Of a stretch of DNA of 64,000 nt, positions 12,053 to 22,787 are shown in pieces (the first letter of the stretch is position 1; each line of letters starts with the position of its first letter). The notes beneath the pieces are model-generated. The model searched no databases and was not told the DNA's origin. It saw only the letters and a program-made list of their open reading frames with translations. This DNA is from Struthio camelus (lineage: Eukaryota > Chordata > Aves > Struthioniformes > Struthionidae). The DNA lies in NCBI RefSeq assembly GCF_040807025.1, contig NC_090944.1:118870738-118934737 (forward strand), given 5' to 3'. The translations under genes and the position numbers were made by a program.

Positions 12053-13740
12053 GGAAGAATTTCAACTGGAAATACATAACTAGGTTGCTTATTAGAGGGG
12101 TTTAGCTGGTATCAGTTTAGTCATTTCAGTGGTTAGGAATTTGGTCTTTGTCAAACAGGGGTGTGTGGGTTCGAGGTTACACTTAACATTCTAATTGAAG
12201 CTAAGTAAAGCTGTGGGGCTTTTCTGCTCCTTAGGGAACGTCCTTAACATTTGACAGAGGTGCAAAGTAAGGGATAGCTCACTCGCAACCATTGCTTTTC
12301 TTAATGTTGGTAAGCTATTGGCGTAGGCGGTGGGTTAGGGGAAAGAATGGAACGTAAACAGTAGTGTACAGCTTTCAGAACTAATTTGGCTGATACTGAC
12401 CAGCTGTTAGACTTCCTTACGTTACAGTCAGAGCCTTTTCAATCATTTTGGGGTTCAGGGTTTGCAGAGGTATGAATCCCTGTTACCCCTCTGTTTAGTG
12501 CAGATCGGGTGTGATCAGTGTAAAGCTGTTCCTACAGCCGTTCTAAAACTGTTTTATTTCTACTGATAAATTATGTGCAATATACAAGGGCAAAAGTGTA
12601 CCTACTATTTTTAAAGTCCAGTCCTTACTGTTCTGTGTGTTAACACAGCCTCTTGAGGCAGCCTGGCTTCTTGAGCCGTAGAGCAATAGTAGCTTCATTA
12701 AAATTAGTTAGTGTCATTAAAATTAGGTTTCTGAAATGTACATCAATTTCAGGTTTGTAAAAACTAATCAGAGTTTTTAAATACCCCAGATGAATGCAAA
12801 GTTGTCCTTTATAGTTTAGTCTTCTTGTCTGTGTTTTGGTTTGCATTTGGAAATGTAAAATTCAGTGATATTGGTGGTGTCAGAGACTGAAGCCGCTGAG
12901 TATTTTGTTCTTCCTGTGGAACGAGCTGCAGGGGCATTGCTAAACTTTGCAAGATCAGCGTGTTTTCCTGTGTATGTTTTATCGGCTGTTGTTCAAGTTC
13001 AAAGGCAATAACAGAAGAATTTGATAAGCTAATATTTGAGATCTGAATTACAGATCAGATTATGAGTCTATGGCAAGTTATGATCTCACAGAAATGCACT
13101 TATGCACTCAGCTTCAAGTACGTGAGAATCTTAACTGATTTCAGTGGCACCACACCTGTAAGGTGTGTTACCATAACCCTGAAAGTAGGCAAGCACATTA
13201 CATTTTTGCGGGATTCAAACGTTACATTGTGCTTTGGATCACAGCCTCTGTCTCTGTAGAAGGGGACGTGACCCTAATTTGCTCTGTTGCAATAGAAATA
13301 ATAAGCAGTAATAATAAAATGGCAAAAACAAGGGCACTCTAGGTTAAACGAATCTTTATTGATAACTACAGAGCTGATGTCATGTTCTGATTGTTTACAG
13401 ACAGCTTTTTGTAGCCCTAACAGAAGGTGTTGTATTTCCAAAGAGATAGGTAGGCCTTCCCAAAATTACTCTCTCAGGAAAAGCGGTTTAAAGATGCACA
13501 CGTCTCTGAGATTTTTCCATTACCTATCAATGGTAAAGTATTGTCATGAACCCTCTGCCTTCAGCTTTGAGCAATTAACATAGCGCCTGAGATGACTCAC
13601 CCTCACAACAGATTTAGTAAGAACGTTGTCAAAGGTTTTAATGGATATCTGCAAACAAAGATTAAAACCCAAGGAGTCTTCAATGGTGAAAACGACTTTT
13701 TTGAGTGTTCAGCCAATGACTTTTCTCTCTCTCTCTCTAG
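12053..13740 (+). other. CLHC1 intron
   Basis: About 1.7 kb ending in a strong (CT)n pyrimidine tract. A 13-base direct repeat (TCATTAAAATTAG) with 19-base period lies at 12695-12726. No gene recognised. Confidence 0.7.
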
Positions 13741-13913
13741 CTGCTTGTTTTCTGAAAGGAAGAAATATCCCTTTACTGAAGTATTTTGGGACTTGTAAAC
13801 TCAGGTACTGTGGCTGGATGGCATGCAAATTCAGCCACAACTCTGGAGGCAGTCCAGCGTGCATTGTCTGAAAAACGATTAAATACAGCAATGCACTGGG
13901 TTACACAGCAAAG
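13741..13913 (+). pseudogene. CLHC1: CLHC1 exon relic f, frameshifted
   Basis: First part reads ACFLKGRNIPLLKYF in one frame. From 13789 the matching frame is GLVNSG...ATTLEAVQRALSEKRL and MHWVTQQR. The gapless alignment needs one codon (Glu in human) of which only one base is left, so a 2-base deletion is likeliest. The junction to the next exon falls at a GC donor (AAAG|GCAGGT). Confidence 0.85.
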
Positions 13914-15244
13914 GCAGGTGGTTCTTCCGCACGGGGATAAACAAGGGGGTTGTGTCATCGCCCTTTCCTCTCCAGCTCATGAGGCTTTGCCTTTTCTCCC
14001 TTTCCTTTAAAGTAAAACCCGTCAAACAAAACACAACCAGAAATACGTTAATGGATTTCTCTTTTGATTCTGTTATTAAATCTTAAATTCACTATGAGCA
14101 TAGACCAAATGAGCAATACCAACAACTACCTCTGCAATATACATTCTGTTTGGTTGCTGTCAGCCTTTGTTACAGCATTGCAGACTCCAGTTTTGCTCAA
14201 GCTTCTTTTCTCTTGCATTGCAGTTATAAACTATACAAAAATAAGATTTTTCACACCCTCCTCCGGATGGAAAACTTGTAATTAGTGGAAGACTAATTTC
14301 TTTCATTTTATTATTGTTGTCAGTGCCAGATCAACAGTTTCAAACACAGTTGTACTGAAAATATTTTTAAAGTGTAGAACCTATAACAGCTCTTGGCCTA
14401 TATATTTCATTTACAGGAATAGGGTGCAATCATATTTGAATTTTTAGAACTGGCTCTGTCTCTACGTTTTTGTTTTTGAAGAAGCTGTCAGAGAGATGTT
14501 TTCCTGATACAGTGTAGATTTGTTTGGAAATGGTGAAAATCCTAGCAGAACAGTCTGGTATTGGATTAGTTATAATTGTTGCCTGTCTGCTGAAAACAAT
14601 CTGAAAAGAGCAACAGTATTCTCAAACATTGGCCCGTATTTTGGTTTCGAGTTCAGATTCTAAACCATCTTGTGTCAGAATCTAAATATCCCTTCTTTGT
14701 TTCAGTCCTAACCCATATCCTGTCCTACTCACGTGTAAGCACCATTACAGCATGCTCTCTCAGCATGTGGAAATCATCATAATTCTTAAAGTAATTAGAC
14801 CTAACTAGTTACATCATCACATTGAAACAACGTTTCTCGAACCGTGCATTACGGCCACCTTGGGAATCATACAATATCATTAGATGCGTTGTTAGCAAGT
14901 AGCAGCTTAGTTCCCTGAATCTCCTTTGCCCAGCAATACTGAAAGGCTGCAGTTGTTCCTCCTGGCTGCTGTGGGCTGGCACTGAGGTAAGCACTGAAAG
15001 AAGTGTCCCGTCAGAGCTTTCTCTGCTGAGACATCAAGGGAAGGAAGAGACTATCTCAAAAATAGAGTTAGAGCTGTAAGAGGGATGGAAGTGAGACGAG
15101 GTGAAGAGGTGTTGTCTAATACTTACATATGCAAATATACACCCATATACATAACGCACCTATATGTGAGCTCATTCTGAAATATTCCAAACTCATGAAG
15201 CATATTAGTAATACAGGTTTATCGTATTGCGTTGTCTTCTTCAG
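13914..15244 (+). other. CLHC1 intron
   Basis: 1.3 kb, no exon or repeat recognised. Confidence 0.7.
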
Positions 15245-15447
15245 GCTGACTTTTTCCGAGGCGTTAGGAGGTGTGATTTATGACTATGGGAAAGTGGAAC
15301 CAAGCAACTTGTCAAAATGCCTGGCTTTGGCTCAGATTGTGTATGATCAGTCTGGTGTGCACAAGAAAGTTGCTTTGTGCCTGTGTAAGCAGGGCGAAGT
15401 TTATGGAGCAGTGGATTATATTCAGCAACTGCGGCATTTTTCTTTAC
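15245..15447 (+). pseudogene. CLHC1: CLHC1 exon relic g, frame intact
   Basis: Acceptor CTTCTTCAG, donor GTAAAT. Encodes LTFSEALGGVIYDYGKVEPS and SKCLALAQIVYDQSGVHKK, then LCLCKQGEVYGAVDYIQQL; the clathrin-linker-like core, with no internal stop. Confidence 0.9.
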
Positions 15448-16951
15448 GTAAATAATACGGCACTCATATTGTCTTTCAGGAGCGTTCCACCATATATTTA
15501 TTTCAAGTTTAACGGGAACATTTCGGACCACGTTTGTATAGAAGGCATTTGAAGTGAATACAGATGTACGCTTTCCTGTCATTAAATTTAACAATCCCAT
15601 TAAAATATCCCTTGGTATTTTATTATAATGTCAATACATGCATGTTTTCAAGGATGGAAGCTACATAGCTCATATGAAATAAGAGATTTCTTCTGATAAG
15701 CGTGCTTGAAAACCTCCACAATGATTTACCAACAACCCCAGGAGGAGGAGGCGACTTAAAGGGATTCTCAGAGCCTACGTTTCCAAAACCAAAGGTTAAT
15801 TTCGCCCTCTCTAATGCGATCCTGACTTCATTAATCACATCATTATTGAAAGGGAGAAAGGCACATTAGTGTGTCAAATGAGCTCTTCAGGATGTTATAT
15901 TAGTGCAAAGTCTGCAGATACTGATAGCATTACATTAATCTTACTTAAGTTCAAACAACTAAACAAGGTGAAGAGACTGCAGAAGTTGCACATCTCAGGA
16001 AAGATGACAGTAAAGCAGATTATTATAGCATTTGAGCCCTGCTAGGAATTTTTGGCCTTTGTTTCCACATGGGCTCTCAACCAAACAGCATAAACACTGA
16101 CACATGGCATTTGATATGAAAGCATTCCCTATTTTTATTTCCTGTGATGCGACTTAGGTCTGTGAAATACCATTAAAATCCATTTCTTTTGACATCAATA
16201 TATTACATTTTTGGTTTGGTTCTCCAGAAGAATCACATTTAAAGTTGAGCACGTTTGTCATAGCTGAACTGTAGCAAGCCAGCAATTTCAAGATCATTTA
16301 AAAGATTAAGGAACGCTGTTTATTTCCAAGGTTTCCACCCTTGAGTTCTCTCCCTCTTGCGATAAAGCATTAATTCATGAACTTTGTCAGAGTACAGGTT
16401 TGGTTATGGTTTGCGGTGCTCCTGGAAAGGGGGAGTCCTTTGAAGAGGGAACTTGTTCCTTCGTTGCTCTGGGATGTGCTGTCTCTGTGTAAGCAGACTA
16501 ATTGCAAAAAGAGCCTTTTTTTGTGGATGCATTGCAGTTCAGTCCCACATCAATTTAGCCCTGTGTTTGTTCCTGTGTTCCGTTATACTTAGCTGCCTTC
16601 TGACTGTATTTGTATTTCTTCCACGTGTATTCTTGTTTAGACTGCTGTTCAGTTAAGTCACAGTTTTCTATTCTTTTATTTCCTGACTGTATTTCGAATA
16701 ATTTTAAGGGAGGTTTATTGGTGTTTAATTCTCTTCTGGTGTTTGTTAATTTCCTCATTTTATGGGATTTCTAAAATAATTACAGATTTTATTTTTTTTT
16801 TCTCAGTAGAAGAAGATTAGATTTTGATCTCACACTAGCTTTTGCTCTGTGTTTGGGGAGAGCAGAGTACAGAGTGTTGTGCTCATTTACGGTGAGGAAG
16901 GGGAGAGGTGACCATATGCAAATACATAATCTTAGAGTCTGATTTTTTTAG
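15448..16951 (+). other. CLHC1 intron
   Basis: 1.5 kb, AT-rich. An 18-base string at 15906-15923 recurs at 19505-19522. No exon recognised. Confidence 0.7.
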
Positions 16952-17124
16952 ACGATTACTTGTTTCTGCTGGAAAACGGTCGTACCACTGAATTATTGTT
17001 GTCTCAGTCGAGTGGTGGGTTTAGAAACCCACCACTTTCGTCTGTGGGATCTACTGTACTCTCTCTTACTTCAGCTGATCACAAAAAGCATGACTTTCAG
17101 CCATGGAGGAAACGAGCAAGAAAA
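16952..17124 (+). pseudogene. CLHC1: CLHC1 exon relic h, frameshifted near its end
   Basis: Acceptor TTTTTTTAG, donor GTAAGG. Reads HDYLFLLENGRTTELLLSQS and GSTVLSLTSADHKKHDFQ, then must shift frame to read MEETSKK. One base is missing around 17098-17105. A perfect 12-bp-arm palindrome sits inside the exon at 17011-17036. Confidence 0.88.
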
Positions 17125-18161
17125 GTAAGGACAGCAAAATGTTAATTACAAACCTTAGTTGTGAAGTTTTAAAAATACCACATTTCTCAGTCCAACTGGG
17201 AAATAACAAAATGTCTTGGTATCAAATGACAAAAAGTAAATAAGAGATGACAGTCATTTCCTACATTAGAAATTTTAATTCAGATCCCAGTTCAGCCTAT
17301 AAATTACTTTGGATGTGGTGCTCCTGGCTCGTAGTGGAATCTGAATAACAGCTTTTCCTTCACAGTGAGCCATATCTTGCATTTTCACGTCTTTTGGAAT
17401 TACCGCAGAGATGAGGGTTACTTGCATCAAATGTCAGGGTCCCTCCTGCTTGCTCTTCCCCACAGATTGAGTCTGCTGTTGCGCAGAGCACTCCCGGGGG
17501 CAACACTGCCAAAACAGCTACGCAGGCAATTTGCTTGCTTCTAGTAGAGCCTCTGTGGGCTGACTCTTGGCCACCCTGCAACCTCAGCACATGTTGCTTA
17601 GGACACAAAAAATAACAACAGTTCTATTTTGTTGCAAGGGTTGTAAGTCCTCCGAGGGACTCTTGTGCTGCCAGATGCAGAGACAGAAGCTCTCTGGGGA
17701 GCATAAACTCAAGCCAAAGGCAGATAGCTGCAACAAACTATGTGGGCACCAAGTACCGAGTCCTGAAACTACTCTGCAGACAGACTAATAAGTATCTGCC
17801 TGGATATATCTTTAGATTTAATCATTTTTCTTGGCTAGTAGTTCTGAAAATTAGGTTTTCTTTACCCAGTGATTGTTATTTGCATCTGTTGTGTTTATCG
17901 TGTCTTGCTTCAGTAAGCTGCCCTTAACTTCAGTGTCTGCTACTCACCTGTCATTCTATTGCTCTTACGGGTTTCAGAAGGTTCTCAGAGATTTTGGCCT
18001 TTAATCTTTTTAAGGAAAAGAAATGCTGTTTTTCTTACAGGTCTTTAATTTAATCTTTTTTTTTTTTCTTTCTCTCTCTCTCTTAGTCCTTAATCTTAGG
18101 ATTTTGGAGTCTAGCTAGAATAACAGTGATTTGTGCACTGTGCTTAATATGAATAGTAAAA

Positions 18162-18194
<33 letters not shown>

Positions 18195-18250
18195 AAAAAA
18201 GCTGATCAGGCCAAAAGCTTGATCTTTTTATGTTCTTTTTCCTTTCTCAG
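17125..18250 (+). other. CLHC1 last intron
   Basis: 1.1 kb with pyrimidine runs near 18050-18090 and an A-rich tract at 18158-18200. Nothing else recognised. Confidence 0.7.
18158..18200. repeat. A-rich tract (A23, then GAAAG/AAAAG units)
   Basis: A23 followed by GAAAGAAAAG and A10. Confidence 0.92.
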
Positions 18251-18463
18251 ATACATTGGAACAGATGTTTCTAAATGATACAGAACGATACAGTCTGTAC
18301 TGCAGAAGGCTGGAAGAAGATTGCAGATACATGTGCAGAAAATAAACATGAAAAGTAATCTCTGGAAATCATCTCAATTATCACCTCACAGGATGGAGTA
18401 TTTGAAAATTTGCCACTTGAAGATGAAAAAGATGCAGTGTTAATGGATCATATTTTCTGGTAG
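18251..18463 (+). pseudogene. CLHC1: CLHC1 last exon relic, 10-bp duplication and premature stop
   Basis: Acceptor TTTCTCAG. Reads TLEQMFLND; after removing one copy of the 10-base duplication it continues TVCTAEGWKKIADTCAENKH, then EK, in-frame TAA at 18356, then SLEIISIITSQDGVFENLPL and DAVLMDHIFW with the normal TAG at 18461-18463. Confidence 0.9.
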
Positions 18464-20321
18464 TTCTGTGTAACAGCAGAGGGAGCTCTTAGAGCAGTCA
18501 AGTGAAGAATCCCTTAGCTCTTTGGACCAGCTGTAGTAAACACTAACGCTTCAGAAAAAGTGCTGAGAATAATTTTACCATCAAATATCAGTTATTTGTA
18601 CCTTTTCACATTTCTTTGTGCGAGTGTGTGTATGTCTGTATTTTGTTTAACTGGAAGTATGATCTCTGTGTAGAAGACAATTGGTGCAGTGTACTCTGGA
18701 ATGATATGCTATGGTATGTTGCACATCTACTTTCTCTTGCCCATCCAGTTCTCCACTTCTGTGCATCGTGTCTGTCCTTTGGTACAGAGCTGGAGGGACA
18801 TGCCACACTAATTCTAAAACTTGTGCCGTAAGGGAAATCAGTCTGAGCGGATCATCGTTCTGAGGGAGCTGTGCAGCAGTGCTTTGTACAACATAGACGT
18901 ACCCGGATGCCTTAACTCGCCCCCCACCCCAATAGGCCGGAAGGGTCAAGCACCATCACTAGAGTCATAGTACAAGTTCAATTATGAAAATCTAACAAAT
19001 TCTGTCAAAATATAACACATGCCTACTTAGAACAAATCTAGGCATCAGTTATATGCGTCCAACTGCTGCTGATTGCTGTGGAATTGCATGATTTGAGGGC
19101 CATATTCCACAGTAAGAGTCAGTATTGGAAGCTTACCTGGCTTATATCGATCACTAAGAGAGGTAATACAGTCTTAAAAAAATGAAGATGTCCAAGTGCA
19201 GTCTTTGCCAGCAAATTCACTGGGTATGCACTGGTAGAGCATTTCTTTTTTTTTTAAACTTTCAACCCCCAACCAGCATAAAGAAGAAGAATTCTGAATG
19301 TTGTCTACTGTTGTCACTGCGGTACATGTTCGCAAAAAACCAGATATTTCTATAACTGTGGTAGCTATAACTACTGCTATTTTGTTTTAGTCTTAATATG
19401 TTTTAGCATTTTTAAAACGCCCCTGGGCTGTGTTTATTATACTGATAAATCTGCACTGAACCGTGCAGGTTTTCTGATAGAACTTCCTTTAGAAGAGAGG
19501 AATTCAAAGTCTGCAGATACTGTAAGTATTGTGTTGCAATAAGAAACAGAAAAGGGTATCTAGTTTTCATTCTCAACATATAGGATAATATGTCCTGTAA
19601 ATACAATCCTTAAATACGTAAAGATGTAGATATTTCCAGAAATAAATTAGCTTTAATTACTTTTTTTCTGGTAAAGCTATTTAGTAATGTATTTCCACAT
19701 TGCTAAATAGCTTACGCGTTATCCTTGCTGTGACAAACTTGACGTTTTTGAAAGTCTGATTAGGAACGTACTCTCCGTAATGATTCAAACTTTTTACCTT
19801 GAGCGTGGTTCACATCTGTCAAAAACTGGTTTAGTAGGGCTTTGTGTGTTTATATTTAGAAAAAGGAAAATTCTGTGACCCTGGGAAGTAGGGCCTTGCC
19901 AGGATGCCTTTGCAGTTGTTCCAGTTTTTCCTAGAGTTTTTTTTTTCTTTTTTTTAACTAAAGCAACGTGTTCTATACTCCATTTGCTATGCTGAGAAGG
20001 AATTTATAGTACTTTCAAAAGTCAAAGGGAAGTTGACATCTTATTGAAGCAAGGGGGAAGGGGGAGAGAAAGGTGAAACTAGCAAAAGGAAATGAGAGAG
20101 ACTTAAAATATTTATTAAAGCTCCAGTTTACAGAACATATTCAGGGGTAAATACTTCAGTGACATGATGCAATTGCACATCACTGGTGCTGCAGCTTGAA
20201 TTAATGTTTTGAGTCCTTTTTCTCAGAATTACAGCGAACTGCAAATTAAGAATGTGGTTTTCTCTTTTTGCTGCTTATTGCTGTTAATGTTGTTGAGGTG
20301 AACGTAAGCCTAGCGTTTTAA

Positions 20322-20339
20322 GTGTACCAGCTGGTACAC
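20322..20339. repeat. 18-bp perfect palindrome
   Basis: GTGTACCAG|CTGGTACAC, centred on an E box CAGCTG. Confidence 0.95.
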
Positions 20340-20943
20340 CTACTGCAGAAGTGGTGAGGTGAGGCGGCCTCCCTGATGGCTGCTGTGGGAGTTCTGAACA
20401 CGGAGCATGTACAGGCTGGGGACCTCAGCAAGCGCTTGTGATCGGAAGAAAAAGCATTGCGCGCTGTGTTTGTAAACGCAGACCTATATGCTTGGGGGAC
20501 TGCTTAATTTTATAAGGCAATAAAGGGAACAGTAAATGTTTATTTTCCAGATTAAGATTGTTTTAGCTGTCCAGAGTCTGTTATTTCTCTAACAGCACCA
20601 GAGCATTCATTCCTGGAACCTGGTCTTTTTCTTAACCCAGCTAGACTTCAGCAGAGTGGCCAAAGGCTTCTGTGTCTTTTGATTATGAAAGGAAGAGCAG
20701 TTGGATTCTGCAGGGGATCTTGCTCCCGAGTTGGATAAAATACAGCGATTAATAGCCATTTCTCTTCCCACTTATATAGCTCAGTTATGAAATTATAGGA
20801 TTTTAGACCGGTTTGTGGTGTAAAGTTAAACCTTGAAGTAGAATCGAGTTCCGGGCATAAACAAGGGATCAGGAGGAATGATTTTGTATGGTGGGGAAAG
20901 AAAGTAGATATGAACACTTAGAAGTAGTGATGCTCCCTCATTT

Positions 20944-20963
20944 AAAAAAAAAAAAAAAAAAAA
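20944..20963. repeat. A20 homopolymer
   Basis: Twenty consecutive A. Confidence 0.9.
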
Positions 20964-22680
20964 GACAATCCATGCAATTGGAAAATTGGTTATTTATCAC
21001 ACATGTTAGTGTGCTTTCTAGAAGTTCAGGCTCCGTTCTCTCAATTCTGTTTTATGCTGGTGGGTGTTCATTAATTTTACTAGTGCAATTCCTGACATAG
21101 TTCGAAGAGTTACAAAAGATCATTGATAAGTTAGTCATGCTGTTTAGAAGATAAGATGGCTGTGAGCATCTGATCTCAAATGCACTATATATATTGTAAC
21201 TTGGTTAACAGTGTAGAGTACATCAGATTGTGACCAAAAGGATGGAAACGATGAATGAAAAGATCACTGGCATTCTTACGCATAAGAGCTGAGAGCATAC
21301 AAGAAAACAGTGGAGGTGTAACTGTGATACTTCCCAGAGTGATTTCATGGTTCTTGTTTAACATTTGCAGCAGCTGAAAAATGAAAGTGCTTGTTAAATC
21401 GAAGAAGACACTGATAGGCTAGAACAATAAAGTTTTGTTATTTTTTCCTTTTAGTCACTTTTATTGTGCACAAATGGTTTCTAGCAAGGATATGTGATCA
21501 AATGGCAGGCCTGAGGTATGCGCTTCTTTAGCTGGAATGTTTACTTGCTAGCTGTTCGGTATTAAGCATTTCCCAGAAGTTTTAGAAATAATGCTACCTA
21601 AGAAAAACAGTACAAGTGCAAAATTAAATGTATACTTTTGAGGGCTGACAAAACTGTTCAGTACAGTTTTCTCCAGAGGAAGGACTTCAGTAAGTTGCCT
21701 TATATGCCTTATTTTCCTTCAGAAGAACTTGATGTGCCTCCCACTCCAAAGACCAGTTGCTAAGCATCCATTTGGATTTAAAGATTGAGACTCTCATTTT
21801 TTACTCAGCAGGCTAAAGAATTTTCTTCATCACAAAAAAAAAAATCTTGTATGCATTAAAATTCTATTTGGCGAGATAACAATGTACTTTTACCGCAAGT
21901 CTCCCTAAAAGCCAAATTTTTAGAATTATTCGAACACCTAAAGTTACATATTTTAAAAAATGTGGAATTTCAAAAAGCTAGAGACATCTGTTAACACTAA
22001 GCAAGTTTAAAAATCTGTCTCTAAATTCCTTACAAAACTTTGTCCCCAGTCACAGATATTTTTTACTTTGAAGATGTTACCCATTTTTCAAAGACAGAAG
22101 TGAGAGAGCTGTTTTATCTATCACGTGGCTGGTAAGAGAGGTTCTGAAACACATTGGAAACCGGCAACATTCATTTTTCTGTCTTTCTTTTTATTTAATG
22201 ATCAAATTCAGAATTTGTAGTTTCTCAGTGTCTGACAGATTTTGACCTGGAAAAAACATCTGGTTGAAATGGAATTATAATAAAGCAGTTGTGGGGTTTA
22301 AAAGTACTTGAATGAACAAAGTTTACAGATCTGCATCATGGTCTGATGCAATTTTTTGTTGCCAAGCTCAGAGTAGCTGACTCTATTCGTATCTCTGGTT
22401 GATGAGAGTGTTCCGCTTGCTGCCTTTAAATCCAAACCTCACAATGGTCAGCCATAGGTTTATACCGTGATTTAATAAAGAAGATGAGCTCTTACAAGAC
22501 AGGTGCCATATTTTTGACCTCTTGTGCAGAAAAGAATTGGAGATTAAAGATATCAGAATGAAAGGAAACATTGTGAGGTTAGTTCCTACTGCCCAGGACG
22601 GGTACCTGGAAGGAGGAAATCGTAAGCTCTGTTTCCTACTTAATGGAATTCTTCCCTTTTTTTCATTCTTTATTTATTAG

Positions 22681-22787
22681 ATAAAATACAAAACCCATCT
22701 AAGGTCCACCTTCCAGGCGAGTACCCTTACCAGCTGGACCACAAATTATGAGTAAACGCTCTGATCGCTACCTGCTGCTTCAAGAAG
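22681..22787 (+). other. Exon-like block with consensus splice sites
   Basis: Acceptor TTTATTTATTAG and donor CAAGAAG|GTAAGC bracket 107 bases. One frame has ATG at 22748 giving MSKRSDRYLLLQE; another reads NPSKVHLPGEYPYQLDHKL then stop. I recognise neither. It may be an exon of an unannotated transcript or chance. Confidence 0.2.

Larger units (their letters stand above)
18464..22680. other. Intergenic, no gene recognised
   Basis: AT-leaning unique sequence. Contains an 18-bp palindrome (20322-20339), an A20 run (20944-20963) and the second copy of an 18-base string (19505-19522). No CLHC1 poly(A) signal is obvious right after the stop. Confidence 0.6.

Noticed and set aside
12150-12185. 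GGGTTCGAGGTTAC resembling a tRNA B box
   Set aside because: No A box at the right distance and no acceptor-stem pairing, so not a tRNA gene.
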